Part shown: positions 20,116-30,153 of the stretch, in pieces | Position numbering within the stretch: position 1 is the first letter of the stretch | How the letters are laid out: each line of letters opens with the position of its first letter | Origin: Chara braunii | Taxonomy: Eukaryota; Streptophyta; Charophyceae; Charales; Characeae | Reading direction: 5' to 3' | DNA: 42,500 bases | Assembly: GCA_003427395.1 (NCBI GenBank) | Contig: BFEA01000489.1 | Location: forward strand, 646,785 to 689,284 | Notes under the pieces: generated by a model | What the model was told of the DNA's origin: nothing | What the model saw: only the letters and a program-made list of their open reading frames with translations | The model's database searches: none | Program-made: the position numbers and the translations under genes

Positions 20116-20370
20116 CGAGGAGGAGGAGGGCGATAAGGAGGAGGAGGAATATGAGGAGGAGGCATATACGATGGAGGAAGAGGAGGAGGAAAAAGAAGAA
20201 GAGGAGGAGGAAAGAAGAAGGAGGAGGAGGAAGAAGAAGATAGGGAGAAGGGGGAGGAGGAGGAAGAGGAAGAAAAGGAGGAGAGGAGGGAGAAGTAGGC
20301 AGTGGAGGAGGAGAAATGGGGCCGTCACGATGGTGTACGAGGAGGAGGAGGAGGAAAAAGAAGACTAGTG
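20116..20370. repeat. Long polypurine GAG/GAA tract 1
   Basis: About 250 bases almost free of pyrimidines on the plus strand, built of GAG, GAA and AGG triplets. Open frames of Glu/Arg/Lys here are by-products of composition. Confidence 0.9.
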
Positions 20371-20807
20371 AGGGAACGAGGATGAGGTTGAGGAGGAGGA
20401 TGATGTTTTTTTTTTTCACCGCAATCTTTGATGATTTTGTTTTTTTTCAAATAAATTGAAAATGACTCTGAACTTTTAGGGATATACCTCACTTCTTCGT
20501 GCCAAAGAGCCCACAATAATTTTTTTAATCTATGTTTGTATGAGTGCTTATAGGTCTACGAGTCTAAGATAGAAAAAATGAATATAGGAGATGCATCTTT
20601 TTCGTGGCGAATTGCATACCTTCCCTAACACAAACAGAATTCCGGTCAAGTAGTTGTGAACTAATTGGAGATCAAACATTCACGGTCCTTCTATGAATAT
20701 GCCCCAGCTGATGCTACTCATCTTGTATCTTCTCTTATGAAAATGAAAGCGTGGTCGGTGTGTGCCTACGATACATTGAATGCAACAAAATGAATAGGCA
20801 CCCACCG
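20371..20807. other. AT-rich spacer between polypurine tracts
   Basis: No gene seen. It contains a T-run at 20407-20416 and ordinary AT-rich sequence. Confidence 0.5.
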
Positions 20808-21027
20808 GACGACGAGGATGAAGACAAGGAGGAGGAGGTGGAGGAGGAGAAGGACGACGAGGATGGCGACGAGGAGGAAGAGGAGGAGGAGAAGGAGGAA
20901 AAGGAGGAAAAGAAGGAGGAACAAATGAAGGAGGAAGAAGAAGAGAAGAAGGAGGAGACCAAAGTGCGAATGGGAGAAAACGAGGAGGAGGAGGAGGAGA
21001 AGAGGAGAAGCGGAAGGAGGAGGGGCC
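20808..21027. repeat. Long polypurine GAG/GAC tract 2
   Basis: A second purine-rich triplet tract (GAG, GAC, GAA, AAG) in the same orientation as tract 1, about 440 bases away. Confidence 0.9.
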
Positions 21028-21190
21028 TTCAAAAAATTCCCCCCCCCGGCCCTCCGCTTCGCCTCTACCCACAACCCATCTCTGCATTGTGCCTCCCCCC
21101 CAAAAAATTTTTTTGGGATCGGACATAGGACCCTGGGCGGGCGCCCGGCCGCTTGTCCGATCGAACAGTCCCGGGCGGTCAGGGGGCTCG
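21028..21190. other. GC-rich island
   Basis: C-runs, CCCTGGGCGGGCGCCCGG and an inverted TCGGACA...TGTCCGA pair. It resembles the GC caps of the short elements elsewhere, but I found no matching partner cap. Confidence 0.4.
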
Positions 21191-21865
21191 TGGACTTTCG
21201 AGATATAATATCGTAAATGATATCTCTTTCATTCTCTCTTTTATTCTTATGCAAAAAAATAAAAAACATGAACTGTAGAATTGTTATGAATGCGCGCTTT
21301 GAACGTAGGTCAATAGGTGCATACCAATTTATGTATGTCGATTTTGTTTAGTGTCAAAATAGTAGGCACCTACCAGCTATGGTTCAAATTTGGTCACAAC
21401 AGGTATGAGATCATTTGGAGCAGTCGAATTTCCTCTTCTAAAATTTTTAAAATTTCTCAAGATTTTTAAAAGTGAATGTTGGAAAAATTTGCATGAAAGT
21501 GCACTTTTATCTTGATGTTTTATATGTTTTTTATTTTTATTTTTCGATTTTTCTTGGACAGTTTTTGTTTTTCTACTCTATGACTTGATGGCAAGTTTGT
21601 TTAATGACCCTAGGATTTTGTTAAAAATGGCATGATAAGTTATCTCATAATACGGATCTCCGTTAACCGCCTCTCAATTTTTAAGTTGGAGATATAATAA
21701 AATTTCGGAAGAGTTCATGATATTAGTTCAATCTATAAGTGATGAGATTGCGCCAATGTGATGAGATTAATTGCTCATCGAAAGATGAGGATGAACGCAA
21801 CCAACCACTACTCGTGGTATGTGGTAAAATTATAAGCACTTCGGCAATCCACTACATTTTTAGCC
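21191..21865. other. AT-rich region without a gene
   Basis: Contains a diverged copy (about 21300-21390) of a module also found at 14056-14160 and 15163-15265 (GCATACCAATTTATG ... GGCACCTACC). Otherwise nothing recognised. Confidence 0.4.
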
Positions 21866-22540
21866 TGTGTTTGCGTGTTGATCCGAACGACACCTCATAA
21901 ATGTACGACCGTACGAATCCTCACTCGTATGCTACTTGTACGAGAGGCGTCCCGTAGGGCTTTTTTTTTGTTTCCTTTTTATTGTGGTTTTCGTTAGTAT
22001 CCATGTAGCCCATATACCTCAAATCAACAAAAAAATGAAGTTCCAAAACACTTTTATGTATACAAAGCGTGTGGCTTAGAATACCTCTGCCCAGTTACGA
22101 CGAGAACATCCATTTTATTTATCGATTGAATATAGTCGTGGATGATAAAAAAAAATAAAAACATAAGAGTGTGTATGTATGTGTGTGCTCTATTCGTGTC
22201 ATGTGTGTTTGATCGTGTATGTGTCTTCCTTTTTATCACACAAACATACATAAATATACAAAAATATATTGTCGTTGCGGTAATTTTTAATTTTTATTTA
22301 TCATTTTTATGTTTCAATTTTTTTCTTGTATTATAATAAAAATCTGGGGTTGGTGCTGAGACAAATATTGCTTGTGTGTTTACGTTACATTATATGTTTT
22401 GTTTTTCAAAAATAAATTTCCCCTTGTGCATTTCATGTATAGAAAGTGTGTAACATCGTACGGGGTTACATACGTAAAATATGTGTACGTTATGTACGAA
22501 AAGTCCTCGTATGTGTACGGCCGATAACATAGGTCGTTGT
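21866..22540. mobile_element. GC-capped AT-rich element, probable
   Basis: Left end AGCCTGTGTTTGCGTG resembles the CCTGTGTTGCAC terminus at 16372. It is followed by ACCGTACGAATCC and TTGTACGAGAGG. The right end (22450-22540) carries CGTACGG, TACGTAAAATATG, GTACGTTATGTACG and GTGTACGGCC. The interior is AT-rich with no ORF of note. Confidence 0.45.
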
Positions 22541-23055
22541 TAAACGGTGGTTGAACAAGGGAAAATTGTTGTGTACCTAAAACTATCCCCCCAAGATTAA
22601 ATGGGATAAAACGACTTACATAATAGTGCATCAAATTATAAAATACATAATCCTATCCCATTAGAAATCAATTAAACCAATGAAATTAAATTAAATTTAT
22701 TCATTATAGCAATTAAGACCACCAACACCTCTGATCCTTCCTTTGCCGAACATTATCGAGTAAGGGTCCCATTTTTATTTTTATTTTTAGTACTTATAGA
22801 ATTTGCAGCTCATAATTAAAAAAAAAACTTTTCGAACGCCGTGATAGCCATTAGATATATGATATAATCATATAACGTGTCAGTGAGACAACACCTTCAC
22901 CGAGCTTTCGGGTGCTTGGCTGATAAACAATGAGTGAAGAAGAAAAAAGAAAATCATTAATTATATTGTGATTGAGGTAGGATACACGATGCTGCATTCG
23001 TAGTATCAATGAAAGAAAGTATCATTATGTTGTGCACTTCTCTCAAAAATATATA
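22541..23055. other. AT-rich region without a gene
   Basis: No coding frame, RNA gene or repeat pair could be supported. Confidence 0.4.
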
Positions 23056-23178
23056 TTGTCAAGAAGAACTGGCCGATAAACAATAGGTAAAGAGGGAGAA
23101 AGAGACAACAAACGAGGTGCTATGAAAAATTATTTCGTAATAGATTCACCTACTTATGAGGAGGCTGAATATATATCG
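23056..23178 (-). mobile_element. Ribozyme-bearing short repeat, copy 2 (decayed core)
   Basis: Same order of blocks as 14264-14409: AAGAACTGGCCGATAAACAATAGG, GAGACAACAAACGAGG, TTATTTCG, then ATGAGGAGGCTGAA. In the minus strand the hammerhead core is CUCAUAAG...CGAAAU with a broken stem II, so it is a fossil. Confidence 0.5.
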
Positions 23179-23329
23179 ACTTATGTAGCAAACCGAACAT
23201 GCCATACCGAGTTGCCGAACATGTTCTGATGCTCCGCCAAGCAAGGACCGAACATGTTTGGCTGAGAACAAATTAGGGGGCTGTTGAGCGCATCCTTCTG
23301 TATGTGTGGTGTGTGGAGTGGGTGTGCAG

Positions 23330-23395
23330 CATTTGTGGCGTGTGTGTGAGGTGTGTGTGTGTGCGTGTATGTTGTGTGTGTGTGTGTGTATGTTA
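23330..23395. repeat. (TG)n-rich microsatellite
   Basis: Imperfect TG repeats with GC interruptions. A short TA tract follows at about 23436-23455. Confidence 0.9.
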
Positions 23396-23572
23396 GGGAG
23401 TGATGAGCAATGCCCCCCACGACCCCCAAACCCCTATATATATATATATATATAAAGTTCAGGCTCAATTTATTTTGGGTCACGTTGGAGCTCAGTACTG
23501 AGCGTTAGTGTTCAGTCACCGAGCCCGAACGTGATGCTACGCAGATGTAGACATGATATAACATTAAAGCTA

Positions 23573-23728
23573 GGCTACCATAGTGGCTCGAGGTCACTTG
23601 CCCGGTCGGGGAAAAAAAACAAAAAAAAACAAATTATTTTAACATTTTATTGTTTATTCTAAATTGGGTGAAGAATTTCAATGTAACCTTGAGGCAAAAG
23701 TTGTTCGGTTTATTTTTCTGCATAACAT

Positions 23729-23764
<36 letters not shown>

Positions 23765-23825
23765 GGACCTTCTCTGGTCCTTGCACGGGTTGGCCACCCG
23801 AAAATTAACGGCCCGACTAGTAGCC
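23573..23825. mobile_element. Short GC-capped element
   Basis: Terminal inverted repeat GGCTACCATAGTGG / reverse of CCCGACTAGTAGCC. A left cap then A-runs, a reverse A module (about 23660-23735), a ~30-base T-run (about 23732-23763) and a right cap (GGACCTTCTCTGGTCC ... GGCCACCCG). About 250 bp in all. Confidence 0.55.
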
Positions 23826-23930
23826 TCGCATTAAAGCAATAAAACATTGTTGAATATATTTTTTTTTATTGATGAACCCATATCGGGACATATAATTTGA
23901 AGGACTCAAAATTTGTACGATGTATAAGAC

Positions 23931-24451
23931 AACAAAAAAATTTCCTTGAATTAAATATTCATTCTATAGTAAAATTGCATTCTAAATTTCAAATTTTCAT
24001 TTCATCTTCAAAAATGTCATTTCTATTTTAAAATTTTTCGTCTTACTTGAGAACTTTCCTTTCAAGAATGTGGTATCCCTTCTTATTTGAACTGCATGTT
24101 AGAGATGGAATGAAAGTCTGGATGAGTTCATGAAATATTTTAATTGGATTGTCATTCTAAGTAAGAAATTTTCAGTCATAAATAGGTTAATCCAATCTAA
24201 ATTAGAAGATATTTGTTGTTGTAGAATGAAAGTTAATTAAAACATTTCATAAACTCGTCCAGACTTCCATTCCATCTTGAACAAATAAATGTAGTTGGAA
24301 GGAAAAACTCATATTTAGACAGGAACTTATCAAATAAAACTGAAAATTTTAGAATTGGACAAACATTGGAAGAATAATTTATAAATATGAAGGATTTTTT
24401 TTTTTATGGAATGTTTTTTCAACTTTCATTTCTCGCGGGAATTTTTCTGTT
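23931..24451 (-). mobile_element. MITE/foldback element, copy 2
   Basis: Reverse-complement copy of 11522-12040, almost the same length (521 vs 519 bp). Shared internal strings include GTCATAAATAGGTTAATCC and AAGATGGAATG/AAGATGGAACG. The terminus is AACAAAAAAATTTCC / GGGAATTTTTCTGTT. Confidence 0.85.
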
Positions 24452-24920
24452 AAAGTCGATTAACTAGTTCTCTTATACCCCGTTTAACAATAAAACCTAA
24501 CAAAATATTTTTGTTCATCATTATTTATGAGAAACTATATAAGTTCATTATATATGTTGTGAAAGGTCTTATAGAGATATGTAAAAATCCTAGCAGTTGA
24601 TAACATCCTATTACGGAATAACCATCTACAATAATAAAACAAAATAAGTATCTTCGAAGAAAAAAAACTTATCTGCCTGAAATAATGAAATAAAGTTTTA
24701 GTATAAGTTTGTTCGGGGAAGTACACAAAAGAATGGTAATGAAGCATAAAGGTGCATAAAAAAATGAGTATAAGGTTTAACACTATGTTATCAACTCTGA
24801 CGTTCGGGACCCCCTTGATCGTCCGGGGTTGTCAGGTCGGACAGCTAGTCCGACAACCTCCTTGCGCAGTCTATCCGACGCATGAATGGCCAAAAAAAAA
24901 AAAAAAAAAATCCGAAAAAC

Positions 24921-25133
24921 TATGTTATGCAGAAAAATAAACAGAACAACTTTTGCCTTTGGGTAACATCGAAATTATTTATCAAAATTGAAAAAAAAAA
25001 AAAAGCTATATTATGCATAAAAATAAACTAAACAACATTTGCCGTGGGGGTACATCGATATTCGTTATCAAATTTGAAATAAAAAATAAAATTATGTTAT
25101 GCAGAAAAATAAATTGAACAACTGTTTTCTTCC
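24921..25133 (+). repeat. 86-bp tandem repeat of module A, 2.5 units
   Basis: Units start at 24921, 25007 and 25093 with TATGTTATGCAGAAAAATAA or close variants, followed by GAACAACTTTTGCC, GGTAACATCGA and TATCAAAATTGAA. Confidence 0.85.
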
Positions 25134-25136
25134 AAG

Positions 25137-25236
25137 TGTGAGTGTGCGTGTGTGTGTGTGTGTGTGCGTGTCAGTGTGTGTTTGTGTGTGTAGACAGTGC
25201 ATCTGTGTGTGTACATAGTGAGTATGTGCGTGCAGA

Positions 25237-25272
<36 letters not shown>

Positions 25273-25290
25273 CTAGAGAGTGTATGTGTG
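25137..25290. repeat. (GT)n microsatellite
   Basis: Two GT-rich blocks with GC interruptions. Cys/Val-repeat frames read from it are artefacts of composition. Confidence 0.95.
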
Positions 25291-25755
25291 TGGCTGTGTG
25301 TATGCGTGCTCACGTGTGTATCACTCATTGTGTTTGTGTGTGGATACAATGTGTTTGTGTGGATGCCGGTGTCACTACAATTGCTGCATCTGCCGGAACG
25401 GATGGTCAGCACGTTGCGTCAGACGAAGCAATTGTAGTTACTCCATCGGCAGCAGTTGCTGACTGCAGCAGCAGGATCTCCATTTAAACTCCTCATGCAA
25501 TCCACCCCCCCCAACAACCCACAATCACACCTCCCCCACCGTATCTGACTTTTTTTTTTTTTTTTTTGACTCGGAACATCATGAATTTTTTTTTGGAGGG
25601 TCCCGTAGTGGTGCACATACGCCCCCCCATTTTTTTTTTGTTTTTTTTTGCCAAAAAATAATTGTCGATTTTCCGGACAACTTACCCCTAACGGTCTCCC
25701 AAACACGTCCGGGGGAGGCGTCTCCCCATCGGACAGCTGGCAACCTAGGTTTAAC

Positions 25756-27362
25756 ATGAAAAACGTCACTTTATTATAAAGTCATCCTAACGGGATAGGC
25801 CGTGCCTCATATAAAGAATGAACTGGATTTTAAAGCGGTAAATAAAAAATTCATTCGACAAGGATGACGATCATCTGATCAATTTAAAAAAGAAACGACT
25901 TCTTATGGCTAAAACATTGAAAAATTGTACATGGAAACAACCAATAAAACATTGATTTAATTTTAAGGGTTGGCAATGACCCTTGCAAATATAAATATAT
26001 AGATACTTATGTAGCAACAAAGCGATATTATCAATCCCCAAACTCCTCAAGGTAGTTTTTTTTTTTTTTTAACCACATTTGCAAGAGTTTTAAAAATTAT
26101 TAAAGTGGAAAATAGAAACAACCAACCATGACTCATTCAACATGGAATCCTTGGCTTACTTTGTCAAAACAGTTCATGATAGTAAATAAATTTGCTTATT
26201 TGTCGTAGTATCCATAGAAATGATAATTAAAATTCGCAACATTGAAGTATCGAATATTTTGTTCAAGTTTCTTACAGATCCCTCTATGGTCAAGTAAACC
26301 GATTATTGTATGATGTGTTTGTATATGATTCTATTATGTGTACTAGGAATAAGGCTTGCAATAGTGGTTAAAATGTTAGCACCTCTCAAGTCAGACTTTC
26401 CTAACTTCTCTTTTATAGTGGGTTTAGTCTCCCTATGGATCGAGCGAGGAGGCTGGACGAGTTGGTGAGATTGGAGGAGGCGATGAAAGTGAAGTGTTGT
26501 AGAGCATATTCTATTGGGGATGAGTCTAAGAGAGACGAGGTGCCGTGAAAAAGAGATGTAGAGGAAGAGGAGTCCCTTGTATAAGGAGGGGCAAAAATGA
26601 AAGATGTCCTCTGATTGGAATAGGTCATGGAGGAGGACAACAAAACTGCGAGGGCATCCGAGATGAATGGGACACCACCTTTGACGTCCATTAGGGGAAC
26701 CACTATGGACCAAAAGAACAATGGTACACAATAAAACTGGTTCAAAAAAGCAAGGGACAGAAGCAAGAGAAACAAGATAATGGTACTAAGATGCCTAATT
26801 TACTCTTATCTTGAAACCCGAAGAAAAAAAAACGAATGAACGGCGAGCATTCATTCTGTAAAAGAAAGAAAACAAAACAGACTGCAAGTTTCTACCATAT
26901 AATGGATACCTGCAAAAAAACGATGTGTGAAATAATCTTGAAACCAAGAGAAGGAGAGTAAAACAAACCACAAATGAATATCATCTAGAAAAAAAAAACA
27001 TGACGGATTGCGAGTGTCCGATATCTTAAAAAAACACATGCAATAGAGAGTTGTGAGAAAAACTAGAGAGCAAAGTGAACAAATTGCAATTATGTATCAT
27101 CGAATGACATTCAACCAACCATCCACCAAGTTTACAAACAAGCTTCAGTGAGAAGTCGAGAAGGGTACTCACGCTCCAACTGCGCACTTTTCGATCACCT
27201 TACATCAACTAAACCTGACTATGCCTCTCTTAGTGACTCACCACTTCGGTGACCCATCCCTCAACACACTATGAAAACTCAATACTCTCACTAGAAACAA
27301 ATGAGGCAAAATGACTTGTGGATGGCCCCCCCCCCCATCCGACATGCGTAAAAGAAAGGACA
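25756..27362. other. AT-rich region, no firm gene
   Basis: Overlapping minus-strand frames at 26303-26775 and a purine-rich plus strand with an MDRARRLDELVRLEEAMK frame (about 26434) cannot be decided between. A tRNA-like TAGTGGTTAAAATG string (about 26365) followed by GGGTTTAGTCTCC (about 26419) may be a SINE head remnant. A C-run lies at 27328-27336. Confidence 0.35.
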
Positions 27363-27556
27363 GATGGTTTGCATACGTGATGAACTAAAGTATAACTAAA
27401 CATTTAAGTCAAGGGTATCTCACTAGTGTCGATGCCCCTGACACGACTAAAAGGAAGATCCGATGGTTTGCATATATGATGAACTAAAGTATAACTAAAC
27501 ATTCAAGTCTGACTCAATGGTATCTCACAAATGTCGACGATACTCTAGTACTACAC
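27363..27556 (+). repeat. 99-bp tandem duplication
   Basis: Units begin at 27363 and 27462 with GATGGTTTGCATA, then TGATGAACTAAAG, TATAACTAAACATT and GGTATCTCAC, with few differences. Confidence 0.85.
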
Positions 27557-27967
27557 CAGAGCAATTTTGATATATTATTTACCAGTCGACACACACTAAG
27601 GAACTATGGCTTAATACGTTTTCTTATCTCAATGGTGTGTTTTTCTACTCTTTGTATACATCATTAACATTCTTACTTTTATAGGTGTGATCCTACTACT
27701 CGATAACCACAGGTTGGTCATAGTGCACTATACGTCCCTCAAGGGGTACATTAGCAGGGATGGCCTCTCATGTACCCTATAAAAAAGCCTTATCCCACTC
27801 TCCCTGTAAGATAAATATTTTTCCATTGAGTCTCCCTATAAGCCCCCCCACCTCTCTCTCTCCCTCGTCCTATAAGAAGATATCATTACCATCTTTCTTT
27901 ACCTTAGAGGGGGCTTCCCATCCCTTTGCATCTCCTTGCCCTATAAGGGGACCTTGTGGTCTCTGAC
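27557..27967. other. Intergenic region with repeated CCCTATAAG
   Basis: No gene. CCCTATAA or CCCTRTAAG occurs at about 27775, 27802, 27834, 27868 and 27939 in CT-rich text just before the LINE fragment. Confidence 0.4.
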
Positions 27968-29366
27968 CTTTGAAGAATGTTCTTGCGATTTGCATGCAAT
28001 GTGGCGTTGAGGTCGCCACTTCCCGGTTTCCTGACCGCGGATCATATAGCGCTTCTATTGTGGTTCGGTGAGATCGTGTGCGGGCCAAGGCAAATAATTT
28101 TTTGTCCATTGTCCCTTTTGTTTCGTGGCGTGCCATTCGCCCCCTAATACGTGTTCCTTCCCACCGTTGCGTCGCGTAGGTCCGGAGCTCATGTTGTAAG
28201 GATTGTACTTCCGGATGACTATTGAGAGCTACCTGACTCTGGTGTTTTTCCTGTTCTTGTTGTTCAAGCTGGTGAAGGCGGTTATGGACTTCCATTTCCT
28301 GTTGGTTCTTTCGTGCTGCCAAAAGTTTGGAGTATTCTCTGCATTTTTTCCCCAAATAGAGAAGACCGTTGTTGAACCAGTCAGTTTGCCACGGTATGTG
28401 CTGTTTTTGTGTGTGCCAAAACTCCCGGCAGTCCTTGATATATTTACGGAAGGCGGGTTGATGCAGGATGGACACATTTAGTTTGTAAAAGCCTGGTCCC
28501 TGATCCGGTTTCTTGCGAAACGATATAACGATGGAGCACATTTTATGGTCCAGGCCCGGATGCGGGCTAGCGGGAAGGATTGCCGCCAACAGCAGCGACC
28601 CCGCCATGTCGTCTGAGATTAGGATTAAGTCAATACGGGATCTAGAGTGTACTTTCGTCCCCGTTTTCCGCAGGCATGAGTAGAAACGGGCATTTGGGTT
28701 GAGTCTGCGGAAAGACTCATAGATCTTTAGAGAGAGGCATAGAACTCCTATCATCCGTTCGTTCTCGTCTATATATGCAGGTGTCGGGCAGGGTGTCTTC
28801 CACCTGTCCATCCAGCGATCCCGGGCTGCATTAAAGTCCCTCGTTATGATTATCGGGACTCCATCCAGGATCTGTGCTTTTAGGCCCTCGAAAAAATCTC
28901 TCCTCTCCTTTATAAGATTCGGTTCGTAGATGCACAGAATACAAAAGATCTCTAGTTTCAGAGCGACAAGGACTGAGACCCACTGGCCCCCTTCCTGATC
29001 TATCGCCCAATACACCGGATCAGCCCGAGACTCTGGGGGGAACCAGATAGCCACTCCGACACTCCCTGGTTTCGGTGAGTGTGCCCTGATCGCATTATGC
29101 GGCCATATTTTCTTATGGACGTGGTTGTGTTCCGGAGTGTCCATCAAATGTGTTTCCTGGATGCACACCACGTCCGACCACTTTTTGTCCCCTACCCCCC
29201 TGATCAAGTCCCATATCGCATCCTGTTTGTCGGGTTTGCAGGATGCCAGACCGTTAACATTCAGGGAGCGCAGGTCCAGGTCCGCTGCCCGCCGGCATTG
29301 GTTCCAGATCCGATCCTTCCAGTACACTGCTTTAACCGGGTCCATTGTTTTAGGTGCCGAGACGAA
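27968..29366 (-). pseudogene. LINE ORF2 fragment: AP-type endonuclease
   Basis: Minus-strand coding sequence starting at ATG 29345 (MDPVKAVYWKDRIWNQ) and unbroken for about 460 codons up to a breakpoint at 27968. Endonuclease landmarks are NVNGL (residues 29-33), QETH (63-66), IYEPN (139-143), RDFN (169-172, usually GDFN), SRIDLILIS (about 229-237) and LDH (about 259-261, usually SDH). This is the exonuclease-endonuclease-phosphatase domain that nicks target DNA in L1-type retrotransposition. A Gln/Glu-rich linker leads toward the RT but stops at the equivalent of 35485 in the neighbouring LINE. There is no poly(A), and the upstream 86 codons of open frame are antisense to the ORF1 piece. Confidence 0.85.
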
Positions 29367-30153
29367 CGGGGGAGGGATGCGGGAAGTGCGGGAAGGAGGG
29401 ACGAGAGAGAAAACAGATAACAGGGGACGAACCGGGAGATGCAGCGGACCATGCCCAAGAGATGGATATCGATCCCTTCCAAGCCGCTTTCGTCCCAGAA
29501 CCAATGGAGGTGGACCCCCTCCCGGCAAACGCCGGCGAGTCGCCCGAAGGGCTGACCCCCGGGGGAGAGGTTGCAGCGGGGGAGGAAGGAGCCCCACCAC
29601 CACAGATGCCTATGAAACAGAAGCTCATCGCCATTGCAAACTCGCTTATGACCAACCTCAAAGCCAGGTATGGCCCCCGCACAGAAGAATTATGGGATCA
29701 AACATACCTAGAACTGTTCCCGTTGTTGGACACCAGCACCTCCCTCAAAAGGGTGCTCGAGCACGGACTGCACCCGGGGGTGGGATGGACGGAAGCGTGA
29801 CACAGACTAGCCACCTTAGTCTTTTCACGTTTCCAGCCACCCCGACCAACCACCGAGAATGGGGAAGACGTAGAAATGGCACAGAACTATGACGACCACA
29901 GCGAAAAGCTCCCCTCGACCTCGGACCCGCCCGCCCCCCCTCCCGACCCGGCACCCCCCGACCCCGAAGAAGACACCCCACTGGAGTTAGTGCGAAAGAA
30001 AAAACTCAGACACGTAGTAGAACAGGGCCAGGATATGGGGACATTGTCACAGGCCGCTATACTGCTGATTCCCGTACGCAGGAGAGACGGGAAATGGGAG
30101 ATTGGCCTGTCCCCGGCCGGGAAGGACAGGCAGGGCGGACTCACACTACAAGG
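29367..30153 (+). pseudogene. LINE ORF1 tail fragment, inverted relative to its ORF2 part
   Basis: Plus-strand copy of 33501-34289: EMDIDPFQAAFVPEPMEVDP, then AGEEGAPPPQMP, RYGPRTEELWDQTYLEL, RRRDGKWEIGLSPAGKDRQ. An in-frame TGA at 29798-29800 replaces a Trp codon of the other copy. It is joined head-to-head to the ORF2 fragment at about 29366/29367. It ends at the ...ACACTACA(A/G)GG text where the sequence switches to the 5' region of the next LINE. Confidence 0.8.

Larger units (their letters stand above)
24787..25755. mobile_element. GC-capped AT-rich element, probable
   Basis: Left cap (24787-24890: GTTATCAAC, GACGTTCGGGACC, AGGTCGGACAGCTAGTCCG), A-run (about 24893-24910), then three A modules in tandem. 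The right part has T-runs and a cap with CCGGACAAC, CACGTCCGGGGG and CGGACAGCTGGCAACC. TTGCCAG at the right end, read inward, matches GGTTGCCAG at 14430. A GT microsatellite sits inside. Confidence 0.45.

Noticed and set aside
19964-20368. Glu/Arg-rich ORFs over the polypurine tracts, with Leu/Ser/Pro-rich ORFs on the other strand
   Set aside because: Purine triplet repeats lack stop codons by composition; no sign of start context or non-repeat protein sequence.
25197-25487. Cys/Val-repeat ORFs in the GT microsatellite
   Set aside because: Composition artefact of (GT)n in all phases.
26303-26775. Two overlapping minus-strand ORFs
   Set aside because: A competing plus-strand reading of equal quality exists, and neither strand shows splice signals or homology.
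29346-29603. First 86 codons of the long minus-strand ORF as part of the endonuclease protein
   Set aside because: This part is antisense to the ORF1 tail fragment (29367 onward); the true ORF2 start is ATG 29345.
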